From the NCBI RefSeq assembly GCF_010093535.1, contig NW_022985169.1, forward strand, positions 842,044 to 906,043: 64,000 nucleotides of DNA. Direction: 5' to 3'. The stretch's first letter is position 1. Each line of letters opens with the position of its first letter. Made by a program: the position numbers and the translations under genes. Of the stretch, positions 46,387 through 56,810 are shown piece by piece. The notes beneath the pieces are model-generated. The model did no database searches, had not been told where the DNA came from, and worked only from the letters and a program-made list of their open reading frames with translations. Origin of the DNA: Lindgomyces ingoldianus (taxonomy: Eukaryota; Ascomycota; Dothideomycetes; Pleosporales; Lindgomycetaceae).

Positions 46387-48093
46387 ATGTTGTCCGTAAG
46401 CAGAAATGTATCCCAATTGCCAGTATAGGCGATTCTAACGTATTCCAAGCTCTTCCGATCCCTCGCACTACTCGTTGCTGCCCTCGCTGCAATCGCTCGT
46501 GCTGTCCACCCAGTCGAAGTCCGTGGCCAAGATTTCGTAGACACGGTCACAAACAAGCGTTTAATGATTATTGGCGTAGACTAGTAAGAGCTTCAAGAGC
46601 TTCACGGCAGCGCAGTGGGGAATGCTAACTTTGTGGGTGACAACAGCCAGCCAGGAGGACAGGCCGGATATAAGCCCGACTCCAAGCAAGATGCCCTGAG
46701 TAATGGTACTGTGTGCTTGAGAGATGCAGCTCTGCTACAGCGCCTTGGTGTGCGTGTCTGTGTTTCCTGGCCCCATTGTTATTATTGTCATCTATTAACA
46801 TGTGACTGACAAGAAAACCTAGGTTAATACTATCCGCGTTTACAACGTTGATCCGAGTATCAATCATGATGATTGTGCGAGTATCTTTAACGCGGTAGGT
46901 ATCTACATGATCATCGATGTGAATTCTCCTCTAGAAGGCGAGAGCTTGAATCGTGCGTCTCCATCAAGCAGTTATAATTCCGCCTATTTGACCAGGATTT
47001 TTGGTATTGTGGAGAACTTCAAGGGTTATCCGAATACCTTGGCTTTCTTTGCCGCAAACGAAGTTATGAATGATGTTGGAACGAGCAAGGAGAACCCGCC
47101 GTATATTAGGGTAAGTCCTATATGTCCCTTTCCTCTACACGCGACGCACGTGTTGAGTAGAACTTCTATAAATACTCATTGCTGCAGGCTGTTCAACGTG
47201 ATCTGAAAAATTACATCGCCAAACACTCGACACGCACAATCCCTGTTGGTTACTCAGCTGCTGATGTGCGTCCCATCCTCGAAGACACGTGGGCCTATTT
47301 TCAATGCGCCATCGACGGTAAAGACGACGACCCCACACGGTCTGATTTCTTCGGCTTAAACAGTTATTCCTGGTGTGGTGGTGACGCGACCTATCAAAGC
47401 GCCGGCTACGACATCCTCGCCGCCATGTTCTCAAACTCCACCATCCCGGTCTTCTTTTCCGAATATGGCTGTAACAAGCCAGAGGGTGTAGCAAGAGTGT
47501 TCAACGAGGTGGCCGCGCTATATGGAAAGAACATGACCGCACTCAGTGGGGGTTTGGTATACGAATATTCGCAAGAGGAGAGCGACTTTGGGCTCGCCAC
47601 GATTAATGAAAACACAACCGTTTCCTTGAAAAAGGACTTCGATAATCTCCAAAGTCAATACAACAAACTCGACATCAAACTCATCCAGTCTACAAACGCG
47701 GCCGCCACCCAGGCTAAGCCGCCGAAATGTGAGGAATCGCTCATCTCGGACTCGGGCTTTTCGAAAAACTTCACCATTCCTTCTCCGCCCGACGGCGCGG
47801 ACGATCTGGTTAAGAATGGTATCAAGAATCCAACACAGGGCAAGTTGGTTGAGGTCAAGCAGACGAATGTACCAATGGCGGCGTATGGTAGTACGGGAGT
47901 CCAGATCCAGAATCTAGCCATCAAGCCTTTGCAGAACGATGAGAGTAATACGCCCGGTGGCGAGACGACGAGTCCTAGTGGGACAGCTTCGCCTAGTCCA
48001 TCACCCAGCAAAAAGGGGGCGGCGGGTAGAGCTGGCGTTGGTATATGGGGCGTAACAGTTGCGGTCCTCGCAGTTGTTCTTGCAACGCTGTAA
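46387..48093 (+). CDS. GH72 1,3-beta-glucanosyltransferase (Gas/Gel), GPI-anchored
   Basis: Cell-wall transglycosidase of family GH72 that elongates beta-1,3-glucan, attached by a GPI anchor. Five exons: a 9-nt first coding exon 46387-46395, then 46450-46583, 46647-46749, 46823-47110 and 47188-48093, giving 479 residues. The signal peptide forms across intron 1 (MLSLFRSLALLVAALAAIARA). The catalytic domain shows NKRLMIIGVDYQPGGQAGY, VNTIRVYNVDP, the acid/base Glu in FAANEVMND, GLNSYSWCG and the nucleophile Glu in VFFSEYGCN. There is no Cys-rich X8/CBM43 module, so it belongs to the shorter (Gas3/4/5-like) group. A Ser/Pro-rich stretch and a hydrophobic C-terminal tail (VGIWGVTVAVLAVVLATL) form the GPI signal. 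Confidence 0.94.
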
Positions 48094-48884
48094 CAGACGT
48101 TAAGGGGAAGGGACGGGGGGTTTGAGGCGCAGGTGACAGGTGCAGTTCAGAACTCGTGTCCATGATTGGGCCTAGTAGACGGGGGTATATTTTCTTTCTG
48201 TGTAGATTCCAGTTTTGGCATATCTAGTAGCTGAGCTACTCCTTGTCTTTTAGGTTTCCCTGTTTACACGGGACTAGAAGAATTCATAGAGACACGTAAC
48301 AGCCATATCGTTCCTGTGTTTTTGTCAATGTGATACCAGTGAAGGGTTTGCGAGAGACTAGGAGTTCATCTAGTTTGATAAAGAAATCATAGTTAGAATG
48401 AAAGATGTCACAGTAGTGAACTGCAAAATACTCAAACGTTAACCGGGTGTCAGTCAGGGTGAGCTTTCAGGGCTCCTCTCCAAAAAGCTCGCACAGGCCA
48501 GCGGTGAGTTCGCGCGCTTCAATCTTGGGAGAGAAAGGGAGCAGAACAGCGCGAGGAAGGTGATGGCTGCCTCTCCTAGACGCGCAAAAGGCCCGCTACT
48601 TCTCTAAAATCCCCGCCTCCTCGACCAGGCCTATTCAACACAACTGTTCATGAAGCTATCTGCAGCAGCACATGCCTTCCCCTTCCCCACTGGGCCTAGA
48701 AACCAACGCATTTCCTACTCTCACAGTTCCTATTTTCCTCCGAGACTTATGCACTCACCTGAGGAGGCTATTACAAACCCTCGAAGTCACTTCACAGACT
48801 CACCATTCTACAGTGCGAAGCACCGAGCATGCCATATAATTCCCAAGACCACCTTCTCGATCCACAGACAGAGTCCCGCTAGCC
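48094..48884. other. Intergenic, start of the second accessory stretch
   Basis: No supported gene. An open frame on the plus strand from 48650 overlaps the small Cys-rich protein in another frame and looks like its shadow. Confidence 0.4.
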
Positions 48885-49127
48885 ATGTGCGAACGCGTCT
48901 TCCTCCTTCATCCTACTTGCAGGTCCATCACTCTTCATACTGCCGAACCACTACGACGCTGCGACCGTGCGAGAAGGGTTTTTCTTGGAATCGACCCTTT
49001 TTCAAAAGCTTGTGGCAATTTCATAAATTCTAAGGAATGGGGGCCTCCTTTTTGTAGGGGATGTTATATCAGAGTGGTAGCGAGGTTGTGGCAATTGGAT
49101 AGGCTGCAGAACCAGGGTGTGGAGTAG
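48885..49127 (+). CDS. Small Cys-patterned hypothetical protein 1
   Basis: Single-exon frame of 80 residues from the ATG at 48885. Cysteines fall at positions 2, 12, 26, 43, 57 and 60, the last two as a CxxC (PPFCRGCY). A His at 18 may join metal binding. Many ascomycetes encode short proteins with this layout (MC start, central Cys/His, terminal CxxC) of unknown role, probably zinc-binding. The first three Cys positions are the same as in the neighbouring protein at 49502. No signal peptide is present, so it should be intracellular. The existence of the gene is inferred from the pattern only. Confidence 0.5.
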   Translation: MCERVFLLHPTCRSITLHTAEPLRRCDRARRVFLGIDPFSKACGNFINSKEWGPPFCRGCYIRVVARLWQLDRLQNQGVE

Positions 49128-49501
49128 TATAGGAGTGATAGGAATGAGGGGTGATTAGAAGAGTGGGAGTGAGTGGAGCTAGTGAGCCAGGGGAGTTGTG
49201 TTGGAAGGAAGAGGTGGAGCGGGTATGTGAAGGTTGAAGAATGAATTCAGTGGGAAGATTGAGAAGGAAAGCTTTTTACGAGCTTCGGGCGGGGAAGAGT
49301 GTCTTGTTTATGAAAGCATCGATATTCATCTATTTTGAAGTGTTGTCTCACTGTATTTCACGTTACTGACTACTACCTTCTGGATAGGTGACGAGTTCAA
49401 AACCTTCACGCACACACTCTCAACGACCAGCGCTATGCATCCATAAAATAAATCTCCTTTGCAGACATCCTTATACGGACCTCTTTGAATCGACTTCCGA
49501 C
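49128..49501. other. Spacer between two small Cys-patterned genes
   Basis: A 374-bp stretch with no coding signal, probably the 3' UTR of the first and the promoter of the second small gene. Confidence 0.35.
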
Positions 49502-49747
49502 ATGTGCTCACAGAACTTCATCGAGTACAAATTGTGCGGTTGCATTCGCCTCAACACCGTATATCCTTTTTATTATTGCGCTCTTCACCAGAGAGTCCCC
49601 CTAATGTACTGCGAGTGGCTTATTAAAGACACTCAAATCAAGTGGGAGAAGTGCACCTATTGTCTGGAGAAAGAAGAAAGGGCGAAGAGTGGAAGGGGAA
49701 TGCAAATAGATCACCAATGGGATGGGCGGGATGGCGTTCCACAGTAG
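49502..49747 (+). CDS. Small Cys-patterned hypothetical protein 2
   Basis: Single-exon frame of 81 residues from the ATG at 49502; the open frame extends upstream but begins with GTG. Cysteines fall at 2, 12, 14, 26, 37, 51 and 54. The CxC (LCGC) and the terminal CxxC (KCTYCLEKEER) suggest a small zinc-binding fold, with His29 as a further possible ligand. The last 25 residues are charged. It shares positions Cys2, Cys12 and Cys26 and the terminal CxxC with the protein at 48885, so the two look like diverged tandem copies. Function unknown. Confidence 0.58.
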   Translation: MCSQNFIEYKLCGCIRLNTVYPFYYCALHQRVPLMYCEWLIKDTQIKWEKCTYCLEKEERAKSGRGMQIDHQWDGRDGVPQ

Positions 49748-51149
49748 GGAATTGTGCTAGAGGCTAGCAGAGATATATGAGGGTTTGAATGACCAGAGGT
49801 TCAGCCGAGCGCTGGCGAATCGAGCATTCACTAAGAGGAGTACTTCTAAGCCCCCATCCTTGAGTTGTGAAGAATCATACCCGTTGTCTGAGCGCTGTCG
49901 CAATAGAATCTTGGTTCTCACGAGCATACTCTTGGTTTTGTTGCTAATCTCGAATGAACGATTTCCAAGCACGGGGCAGGGGGAGGAAAGAGTGTAGTAC
50001 TAATCAGCTTGTAGGGGAAGTCAAAGCAAGGTTGCGATGGAGGAACTGTGATAAAGCTTTATAACGGAATCGTCAATTTGACTTTCAACCTTCTGCCACC
50101 TAATCATACAGTTCTCAGCCGTCCTCTACGCTAACGTAGGAGCAGTTGCAATCCAATGACCCAGTGAAAAGAACACATCACACTCGCGCCCACTGCCCTC
50201 CACGGCTACCAAGGTGAATATATGGTTTATCCTGCCATACCCAGGTAGCCACAAACCCAGAGAATTAGAAGGTTATTACAGATATCCAAGTTCTATCAGT
50301 ACACCAAGCACAGGTTACCCAAAAGACCGATTGTTTCCGAACAAGAATACTCTGAATCTGACCCTTTGTTCAAAATGGCTCCTGATAATTTCCCTTCTTC
50401 CAGTATAATCCGCAACTAGGAGCGTAATACATCTTAAAATTGAGCACGCGGTGCCGAATGGTTAGAAATATATGAGCGTTGGCTGACATCCAGACTGCAT
50501 AGTTCCTTTAGAATGAGACCAGCGGAGCCATCTTCCTGGACGATGGAACCCTCAAGCAAAACCGCAATTCCCTGTCCGAAGGGGTTTGGAGTCGCCGATG
50601 TCGATTCTTTGCTCAAGGAATATTGCTGTGTCTGTTAATCCTACACTATCACAAACAATTCCAAGCGTATCCGGGAGACGATATTCTACGACTGTAGATT
50701 CAACTGAGTCTTCTGATTCTGAATAAAAGGAGGCGAGGTACACATACTCTGGTTCGCTCATCACTTGATCATGGAATTCACTTACCGGGCCGGCGTCAGT
50801 CTTATGGCCGTTGAGAAATTAGCCATGTGGGGAGAGCTTGCTTGTTCCAGAGATACGCTGATACGATTCGACCTAGTGTACCATCGCAGCATGAAGGTTC
50901 ACCGTACACTGATTGTCAAGATCAGCGTACCCGAATACGGTGAGCCTTTACTTATGTGGTTGTGCCTCGGTTGCATGCATCTCGCTTTCACTCTGTTTAC
51001 TGGGAGGGGCCGTCAATTGTGGAGCCTTGGGATTCGCATATTCCTATAGATACTTCTCCTATGACTGCCTTTGTGGATATTGATTCATGGTCTGCCGTTG
51101 CGCTACCTAGAGCCTCGATCATCGTACTTATTTCTCCTTGGCCATGACG
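49748..51149. other. Gene-poor accessory stretch
   Basis: No intact gene. Minus-strand fragments at 50434-50764 (for example EYVYLASFYSESEDS and FGQGIAVLLEGSIVQEDG) lie in different frames and resemble decayed coding sequence, perhaps from the same lost locus as the STAND remnant next to it. Confidence 0.35.
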
Positions 51150-51772
51150 GATCCCCTCAGAGATTTGTACTGGGGGATCTTTTTGAAGATTGCATTCACC
51201 CTGTCTTTGTATTCAGTTAGGAGCTTCACATATCCTCTCGATTAGCCTCACAGAACATCGTTCTGCACCAATAGTACCATCGATTGAGCTGCGTTTAAAG
51301 GTGATTATATCTTTTTGGCGCTTCAATTGATCTCTCCATGTTTTGATTAGCGCCTGAAACCAGCTTTCCTGAAGCACCCAGCCAATATCTTTATGAAGCT
51401 CTTCACAAGCTTTTCGTCAGCTCCATCTAAGAATTTAAGCACTCTCTGGGCGCTATCGAGGGCGGTCTGAATGTCTCTCTGGTAGACTTCAAGAAACATT
51501 TAGGTTTACTATTTGCTGGTTTCCAGATAGCGCAAATTGAGCTAGGCTTCCCTACGAGGTCGCAGATGAAATCATGCGTCTAGATGTTCATCTGCATTAG
51601 TTCTTGGCATAAAGTTGGATATGGCTTTACTCTTTGAATACCTTCAAGCACTGTACAATAGGTCTTCAGGTCTGGCTACCCTTGCTTCGAAGTCTTCTGC
51701 AAACCTCTTTATCTTGACAGTGCGACTAGCGAGCGAGACTACGCTTGCTGCTAATCCAAGTAGTTCTATCAT
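51150..51772 (-). pseudogene. Remnant of a STAND/NLR-type N-terminal (Helo-like) domain
   Basis: On the minus strand an ATG at 51772 opens MIELLGLAASVVSLASRTVK, the hydrophobic start typical of fungal STAND or ankyrin/NACHT N-terminal domains, then stops at TGA about 43 codons later. In shifted frames downstream come RDIQTALDSAQRVLKFLDGA (about 51400-51490) and FQALIKTWRDQLKRQKDIIT (about 51300-51360). These fit the helical bundle of the same domain in the right order. Several in-frame stops and frame changes separate them, and no NACHT or repeat part remains. I regard it as a dead gene fragment. Confidence 0.55.
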
Positions 51773-52089
51773 TGACTAACGAGCAGCACCCATAACCAAG
51801 TCTTCGCATTCAAACTAGGTAGATCAGTAGAATGTAAAGCAAAGGTACTCTGCAGTCGGGTAATAATAATCTGGGAATTTTGGATGACCATACATATGAA
51901 TCAACGCTTATCCCGCAATCTGCCTTGCAGAAGACTGACTGAAAATACCAGTGAAGACCCTTTGTTAGAGGCAGCGACGTGTATGAGAGCGCCGCGCCCC
52001 AAGGGAATTCGCCGTTGTGAAGGAAGATGAGGCGAAATCGAATATCAAGAAGTGCTCTTGTGTGAGTTAGCAAAGCCCATTTGTGATCC
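51773..52089. other. Intergenic region downstream of the CLR5-domain gene
   Basis: A 317-bp stretch between the STAND remnant and the stop of the CLR5-domain gene. No coding signal. Confidence 0.4.
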
Positions 52090-53846
52090 TTATACTAATA
52101 TTATTTGCTGCCGCCGTTGATATTCCACCTCTACCACAGCCTGGAGCGCAACACCCCTCACAGTAACCTCCTCTCTTCTAAGCTCGCCACTGCTAGTCCG
52201 ATACCAGGTCTCCACGTTCCCAAGCCCGTTTGAAGAATCGCAGTCAAATAGCTGCCACCCAATCTCGCGTATTCGGCCCGAAGTCAACTCAATAACAGCT
52301 CGTTCGAATGTGAGCACGGAAGAATCTAGCTGCTGGCTGCTCACACGGAGGGAGACTTCGAGGATGTCTTCGTAACTTGCTCCGAGGGCCGTTTTGATCA
52401 GGGATAATGCCTCTTTACATTTCGTCTGTTGGGCCAAGGTTAGTGCGCTGCTTGCAAGGAGAATGCGCTGGGAGCATTGCCCTGCGTCGAAGAGGTTTGA
52501 AGGAAGTTGGAGGAGATTTGTTGCGAGTTTCGAGACAATGTGACGCCTCCCTGAGGTGGCCAAGATCCAGACTAGATCGACTGCGATATGTACGAGACAG
52601 ATAAGCGAGTGCGATCGTGCTGTAGCGAGAGTCCTGACATAAGTCCCGGACAGCTCTTGCGCTTCGCTCAGGCTCAGTTTGCCGGTTTGCGAATGGTGAA
52701 CCATTACTGAAAGACGTTGGCGAAGTGTGCAGTCTCCTGGATTAGAGTTACACTCGGAACAAAGAGAAGCAGCACTGATGACATCAGAAGCCTCTGGAAT
52801 GTCGGAGTCCAGAGGAATATCGCGATTCACTATGCCGGCTTCTTGGCTGATGTAGAAGATTTCTTCAACAAGAGCCTGCTCGCTTAGATGCTGGAGTTCA
52901 ATCATAGAGCATGGTGGTTTAGGCGTCGGTGTAGAAGATTGTACCTCGGTGCTCGGAATGTTTTGGCTTTTGTATATGAGGGGAGTTCGGACTTGCAGTC
53001 CGGCGAAACAGGCAACCGTAGATGGCATGCCTGGCCTGGAATTGTGGAGGATTGTAGAGTGGGTAACTTTTAGATGTGGGGAGCTCTTTGATGTCATTCC
53101 TTTATTGAGATAGTCCAAGAGTTGTCCGTCTAGGGGAGCAGATTGGATCGGGTAGTAGCTTGCCTTAGGGGCCGATTCACTTGAATCATCTGCATGGGGG
53201 GTCACGTCGGGTTCGGAAGAAGTGAAACTGGCGAAGAAAGTGGGCTTTGGGAACTCGACAGCGGCAGTCCTCTGTTGAGGACACAGGCGAAGGGGGATCT
53301 GAAGCGTTGTCGAACCTCCATCCAACGGTATTGGGGTATGGCAACTGAGGCTATGAGGTGTTTCTGGCTCTAGGTTCAGCGGCATCAAACAGATCATAAA
53401 TAGGATGCTTACGGATGTCTGAGAAAGTGTCTTCCTCAGATATCTTCTTGCTGCTGATCATCCTCTCCTCAAACGGGACAATATTCTTGTCCGATATCCT
53501 GCGGCTGCGTAAAAGACACTCCGTATTTTCCCCTTCCTTTTTACGTTTCCGTTTCTTTCGAATTATGGCCTTGTACTCAACTCCTCTTACGTATTTCCTA
53601 TTGAAACCCCACCTTGAAATTTGTTTCTTGTATTGGCTTTCCCTGCGGCACGTTAGGGAGGTGGGATAGAACCCGAGTGAACGAGGCCTTGAACCTATGA
53701 TCGTTCTTCCTAACCTGCATGACGTCTTTGAGCTCATTCTCTTCGTAGAGTTCCGCGATGATGGTCTTGCGCTGCTCCCATTTCGGAGGTTCGTCGACAG
53801 GATGCCGAGGTGATCCTGGCCTCGAGGTTGGGGAAGTAGACCCCAT
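52090..53846 (-). CDS. CLR5-domain protein
   Basis: Fungal-specific protein with an N-terminal CLR5 domain, found in regulators related to Neurospora CLR-5 and in many uncharacterised proteins. Three exons, 53846-53683, 53642-53413 and 53369-52090, give 557 residues. The CLR5 domain reads PPKWEQRKTIIAELYEENEL and DVMQVRKNDHRFKAS, then continues after a 40-nt intron as SESQYKKQISRWGFNRKYVR. A Lys/Arg-rich cluster follows (IIRKKRKRKKEG), a likely nuclear signal. The long C-terminal part is helical (LSEAQELSGTYVRTLATAR; LTLAQQTKCKEALSLIKTAL) without a recognised domain. The first intron has a weak donor (GTTCAC) but a good branch site (CTAAC) and acceptor. Confidence 0.8.
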
Positions 53847-54367
53847 AGTCCGAGCAACCAAAGGGTTGTTGATTTTTACGAGAGTCTGATCAAATGCTTT
53901 CCCAAAAGAAAGATGAAGTGATTTAATGAAAAGACCATGAGAAGGTGCAGTTGAAGAGACTTGAATTGCTATTGAGTTTACATTTCAGGAAGAATATTCA
54001 TAAATGCGTCGGGGCCAATGTGCAGATTAAGCAAAGAATCTCGCATTCGTGTGCAAAAGTTCCATACATACGAAACCATCGGCGGACGGACATGGGGTTG
54101 GATCCTGCTCGGCAGCAAATGAAGCCCGAGGCGCACTCGTGAGCCAATGATGCTCCGTTGGGTACGACCGCTGACCAACCTGAGGCCATACTGTGGCTGC
54201 TGCAGAATTCCCTGATGCTGGAGTGGTGGCACAATGGGGATGAAGCACGGGGAGGGCGCTTGGCGTTTATCGGAACGGAACAGCGGCTTCCCGAAGATCT
54301 TGTAAGCTTTGATCCGAGAGATTGGGTAGCGAGAGCTAGAGTTGATCGATTTCTTGCGTGTTGATAA
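53847..54367. promoter_or_regulatory. Divergent region between the CLR5-domain and hemerythrin genes
   Basis: A 521-bp gap between diverging starts, so both promoters should lie here. Overlapping short frames on both strands lack family features. Confidence 0.45.
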
Positions 54368-55105
54368 ATGCTAGAACGTACCTTCAAGTTCGCCCTCCCA
54401 ACTAACCGCATGAGACGTTTCAGAATCTTGAGGGCATTCAACCGAGCTCGTCAGCCTCACACCCCACTCCTACCATTCCTTTTACAAACCCGGTTCCACA
54501 GCAAATTCCCAGAAATGGTCGATACAGAGCCAAATGTCGCATCTACGGCATCTCTACCTAGTTGCCAAACACCACAAGTTCCCACAGAGTCATCCACTGC
54601 CGAGAAGCCGCTTCCCAAGCTCTCTACCGCTGAATTCCATGCATATAATCATATGGCTGAACACATGGATTATTTCCACAACCACTTCCGCGAAACATGG
54701 AATCTACTGTATACGGCATGTGAAACCCAAAAACGACCTAAAGGGATGAGCATTCGACAATTCCTGGGTGTTGGCCAAGAGTTCGTGCGACACTTGACCA
54801 CGCACCATACCATCGAAGAGCGGCATATTTTCCCAATACTTGCGAGGAAGATGCCGGCCTTCCAAAAAGAGTTGGAATTGCTTACTCAGCATAAGCAGAT
54901 TCACAAGGGCCTGGACAAGTTAGAAGAGTATTTGGAAGGGTGTCGAAGTGGCGAGAGAGAATTGAGGATGAGGGAGCTGAAGGACATTTTGGATGGCTTT
55001 GGCAAGGTGCTGTGGCAACATCTAGATGACGAGGTGGCACAGTTGGGGGCAGAGAACATGAGAAAGTACTGGACTATTGAGGAGATGAGACGTATGCCGA
55101 TGTAG
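54368..55105 (+). CDS. Hemerythrin-like protein, probably mitochondrial
   Basis: Single-exon gene of 245 residues. The N-terminal 50 residues are Arg-rich without acids (MRRFRILRAFNRARQPHTPL, then QTRFHSKF), as in a mitochondrial targeting peptide. The remainder is a four-helix hemerythrin-like domain with the iron-ligand style His/Glu pattern: FHAYNHMAEHMDYFHNHFRE, FVRHLTTHHTIEERHIFPIL, LLTQHKQIHKGLDKLEEYLE and LWQHLDDEVAQLGAENM. Such domains bind a di-iron centre and may sense or store oxygen, NO or iron; the specific role is unknown. It is convergent with DCC1 downstream, only 67 bp apart. Confidence 0.85.
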   Translation: MLERTFKFALPTNRMRRFRILRAFNRARQPHTPLLPFLLQTRFHSKFPEMVDTEPNVASTASLPSCQTPQVPTESSTAEKPLPKLSTAEFHAYNHMAEHMDYFHNHFRETWNLLYTACETQKRPKGMSIRQFLGVGQEFVRHLTTHHTIEERHIFPILARKMPAFQKELELLTQHKQIHKGLDKLEEYLEGCRSGERELRMRELKDILDGFGKVLWQHLDDEVAQLGAENMRKYWTIEEMRRMPM

Positions 55106-55172
55106 GGTGTTGGAATCGGCGGATTGCTAGTATACCCTAGATGCTCGGATTCATTACTTTCGTTAGAACCCT

Positions 55173-56270
55173 TCAACGTTGACGTGCTCTGCCAAACCTC
55201 TCGTGCCACTTTCGAGAAGAAGATGCTGCGTTTGAAGTCACATCCTCTGCATTTATAGCCGCGGCTAACCGCTCATTGAACCGGATGGTTGTAGATGAGG
55301 GTAGGGTGTATGCGCCAGATATAGTATCGAGTTTCGCAATTTCCCGCCATGTTCCTGGGAGAAGATCTCGCCAGTCGTCAAGGAACTCGGCTGTGAGATA
55401 TTTCTTCTCCTGTCTTGCTTCTAGCAATGTTTTCCCAACGAAGCAGGCCGTCTTTCTTCGATCCAGACAGGACCAGGGCCCAGTTTTGTCCTGGTTATCG
55501 GCCGCTAAAAGCCGCAGAATGGCCAAGATGAGATCGGAGGGGTAGCCCTCCTCATCCACAAGCCTTAAGATATCCTCGGTCAGAAATTGGCTATCCAGCT
55601 TGACGCCTTCAGCCAGAGCAGCAGCACTGATTGATTTCCACGCTTGAGAAAGGGTGTTTGCGGACGGTCGGTAGGAGCTTCCGGCGAATTCGAATGCCAC
55701 CAACTCCCGCCAGCCACTTTCGCATTGTCCATCAGAGAGAGGAATATGTGAGAAGATGACGGGTTTGCTCTTCCCGTTGCCTGCCACATCAACGTCTCCG
55801 CCGACAATATCGTAGACAGGCAAGACAGCCTGCAAGTGCACGACAGAAGACTCAGTGGATGGGTGCAACTCTAGTGTTGCTGCGCACGAAGCAATTGCAC
55901 AAATAGTCGGGGCGGGTATCTCGTTGCCATGGGCTTCAAGCGTGGCTTGGGTAACGAAGAGGGAATTGGACGTCTGTACCTGCCGTAGCTGGAAGGACGA
56001 AGTCGGAGTACAGAGCACGGCATATGCTGGCTTCGCACTTGGGGTACCGGACGCGCCAGAAGCAGCTTGTGATTTTATGGATAGTCTATGCATGTCAGAA
56101 GGGATCGTGGGAGGGGTACAGAAGGGGAGCCGGGAACTAGGAACGCACGGTGGCGGATTGGGAGCATCAAGCAGCTCGAGGATCTCAGCCGGGAGCTCGA
56201 GAAGACGGAGGTGCTGTTGGCCGTGAGCAATGGAGAAGGGCACGCTGCCCTCGTCTTGCAGTGCGGCCAT
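55173..56270 (-). CDS. DCC1: Sister chromatid cohesion protein DCC1
   Basis: Subunit of the alternative clamp loader Ctf18-Dcc1-Ctf8-RFC, which loads PCNA and supports cohesion and checkpoint signalling. Single exon, 365 residues. The ATG at 56270 (MAALQDEGSVPFSIAHGQQH) is the only ATG before the conserved part; the open frame upstream starts with a TTG. Family features are LRLLELPAEILELLDAP, AVLCTPTSSFQLRQVQTSNS (a hallmark), a winged-helix-like C-terminal part with LAEGVKLDSQFLTEDILRLV, and LTAEFLDDWRDLLPGTW. Divergent from BUD3. Confidence 0.9.
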   Translation of the reverse strand: MAALQDEGSVPFSIAHGQQHLRLLELPAEILELLDAPNPPPCVPSSRLPFCTPPTIPSDMHRLSIKSQAASGASGTPSAKPAYAVLCTPTSSFQLRQVQTSNSLFVTQATLEAHGNEIPAPTICAIASCAATLELHPSTESSVVHLQAVLPVYDIVGGDVDVAGNGKSKPVIFSHIPLSDGQCESGWRELVAFEFAGSSYRPSANTLSQAWKSISAAALAEGVKLDSQFLTEDILRLVDEEGYPSDLILAILRLLAADNQDKTGPWSCLDRRKTACFVGKTLLEARQEKKYLTAEFLDDWRDLLPGTWREIAKLDTISGAYTLPSSTTIRFNERLAAAINAEDVTSNAASSSRKWHERFGRARQR

Positions 56271-56810
56271 GCGGGCTGCAGGAGGTTCTGATTCTGAGGA
56301 GCCAGAGGTGATGTGTGCTGTGCGCGGGCATTGGGCATGTTTTGTTTGCGGGGCCGCTGATCGGCGGCCAGCTGCGCGCACGCGTTGAAACTGAAACACG
56401 CGTTTGGACAGCGCGCGATGCAAGGACCGTCAGTCAACACCATCCCAAAAATACTTATCTACCCTTGGAACCTTGGAAGTCCCCCGTGCCATCTGGCTAG
56501 GAGGCCCCAGCTTCTCACCGTCGCACCCGTCACTTCAAGGTTCGGCGTGCTGCAGCGCCTCTCCTTGGCCGCAGCTTCGGCCACAGGACTGCGTTTTCCG
56601 CCCGTCTGCCTTTGTTTACTTGCGGCTTCCTCGACTCGAGACGCGCTCCTTCCGCCGCCTGCATGGCCTCATAACTGTTGCTCCCTCTATCTGTCTCTGT
56701 CTCTGTCTCTGTCTCTGTCTCTGTCTCTACCTCTGCCTCTACTTCTGCCTCACTCTCAACATCGCGCCATGCCATAGCGGTCTCATTCGTTTATCCCCCC
56801 AATTGGTACC
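56271..56810. promoter_or_regulatory. Divergent DCC1/BUD3 promoter with pyrimidine repeat
   Basis: The 540-bp interval between the start codons of DCC1 (-) and BUD3 (+). Near BUD3 it contains an imperfect CTCTGT hexamer array (about 56687-56758), probably in the BUD3 5' leader. Confidence 0.55.
56687..56758. repeat. Imperfect (CTCTGT)n pyrimidine-rich microsatellite
   Basis: A run of CTGTCT/CTCTGT units starts near 56690, followed by degenerate CTCTAC, CTCTGC and TTCTGC units. It ends about 50 bp before the BUD3 start codon. Pyrimidine tracts here are common in fungal core promoters and leaders. Confidence 0.85.
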
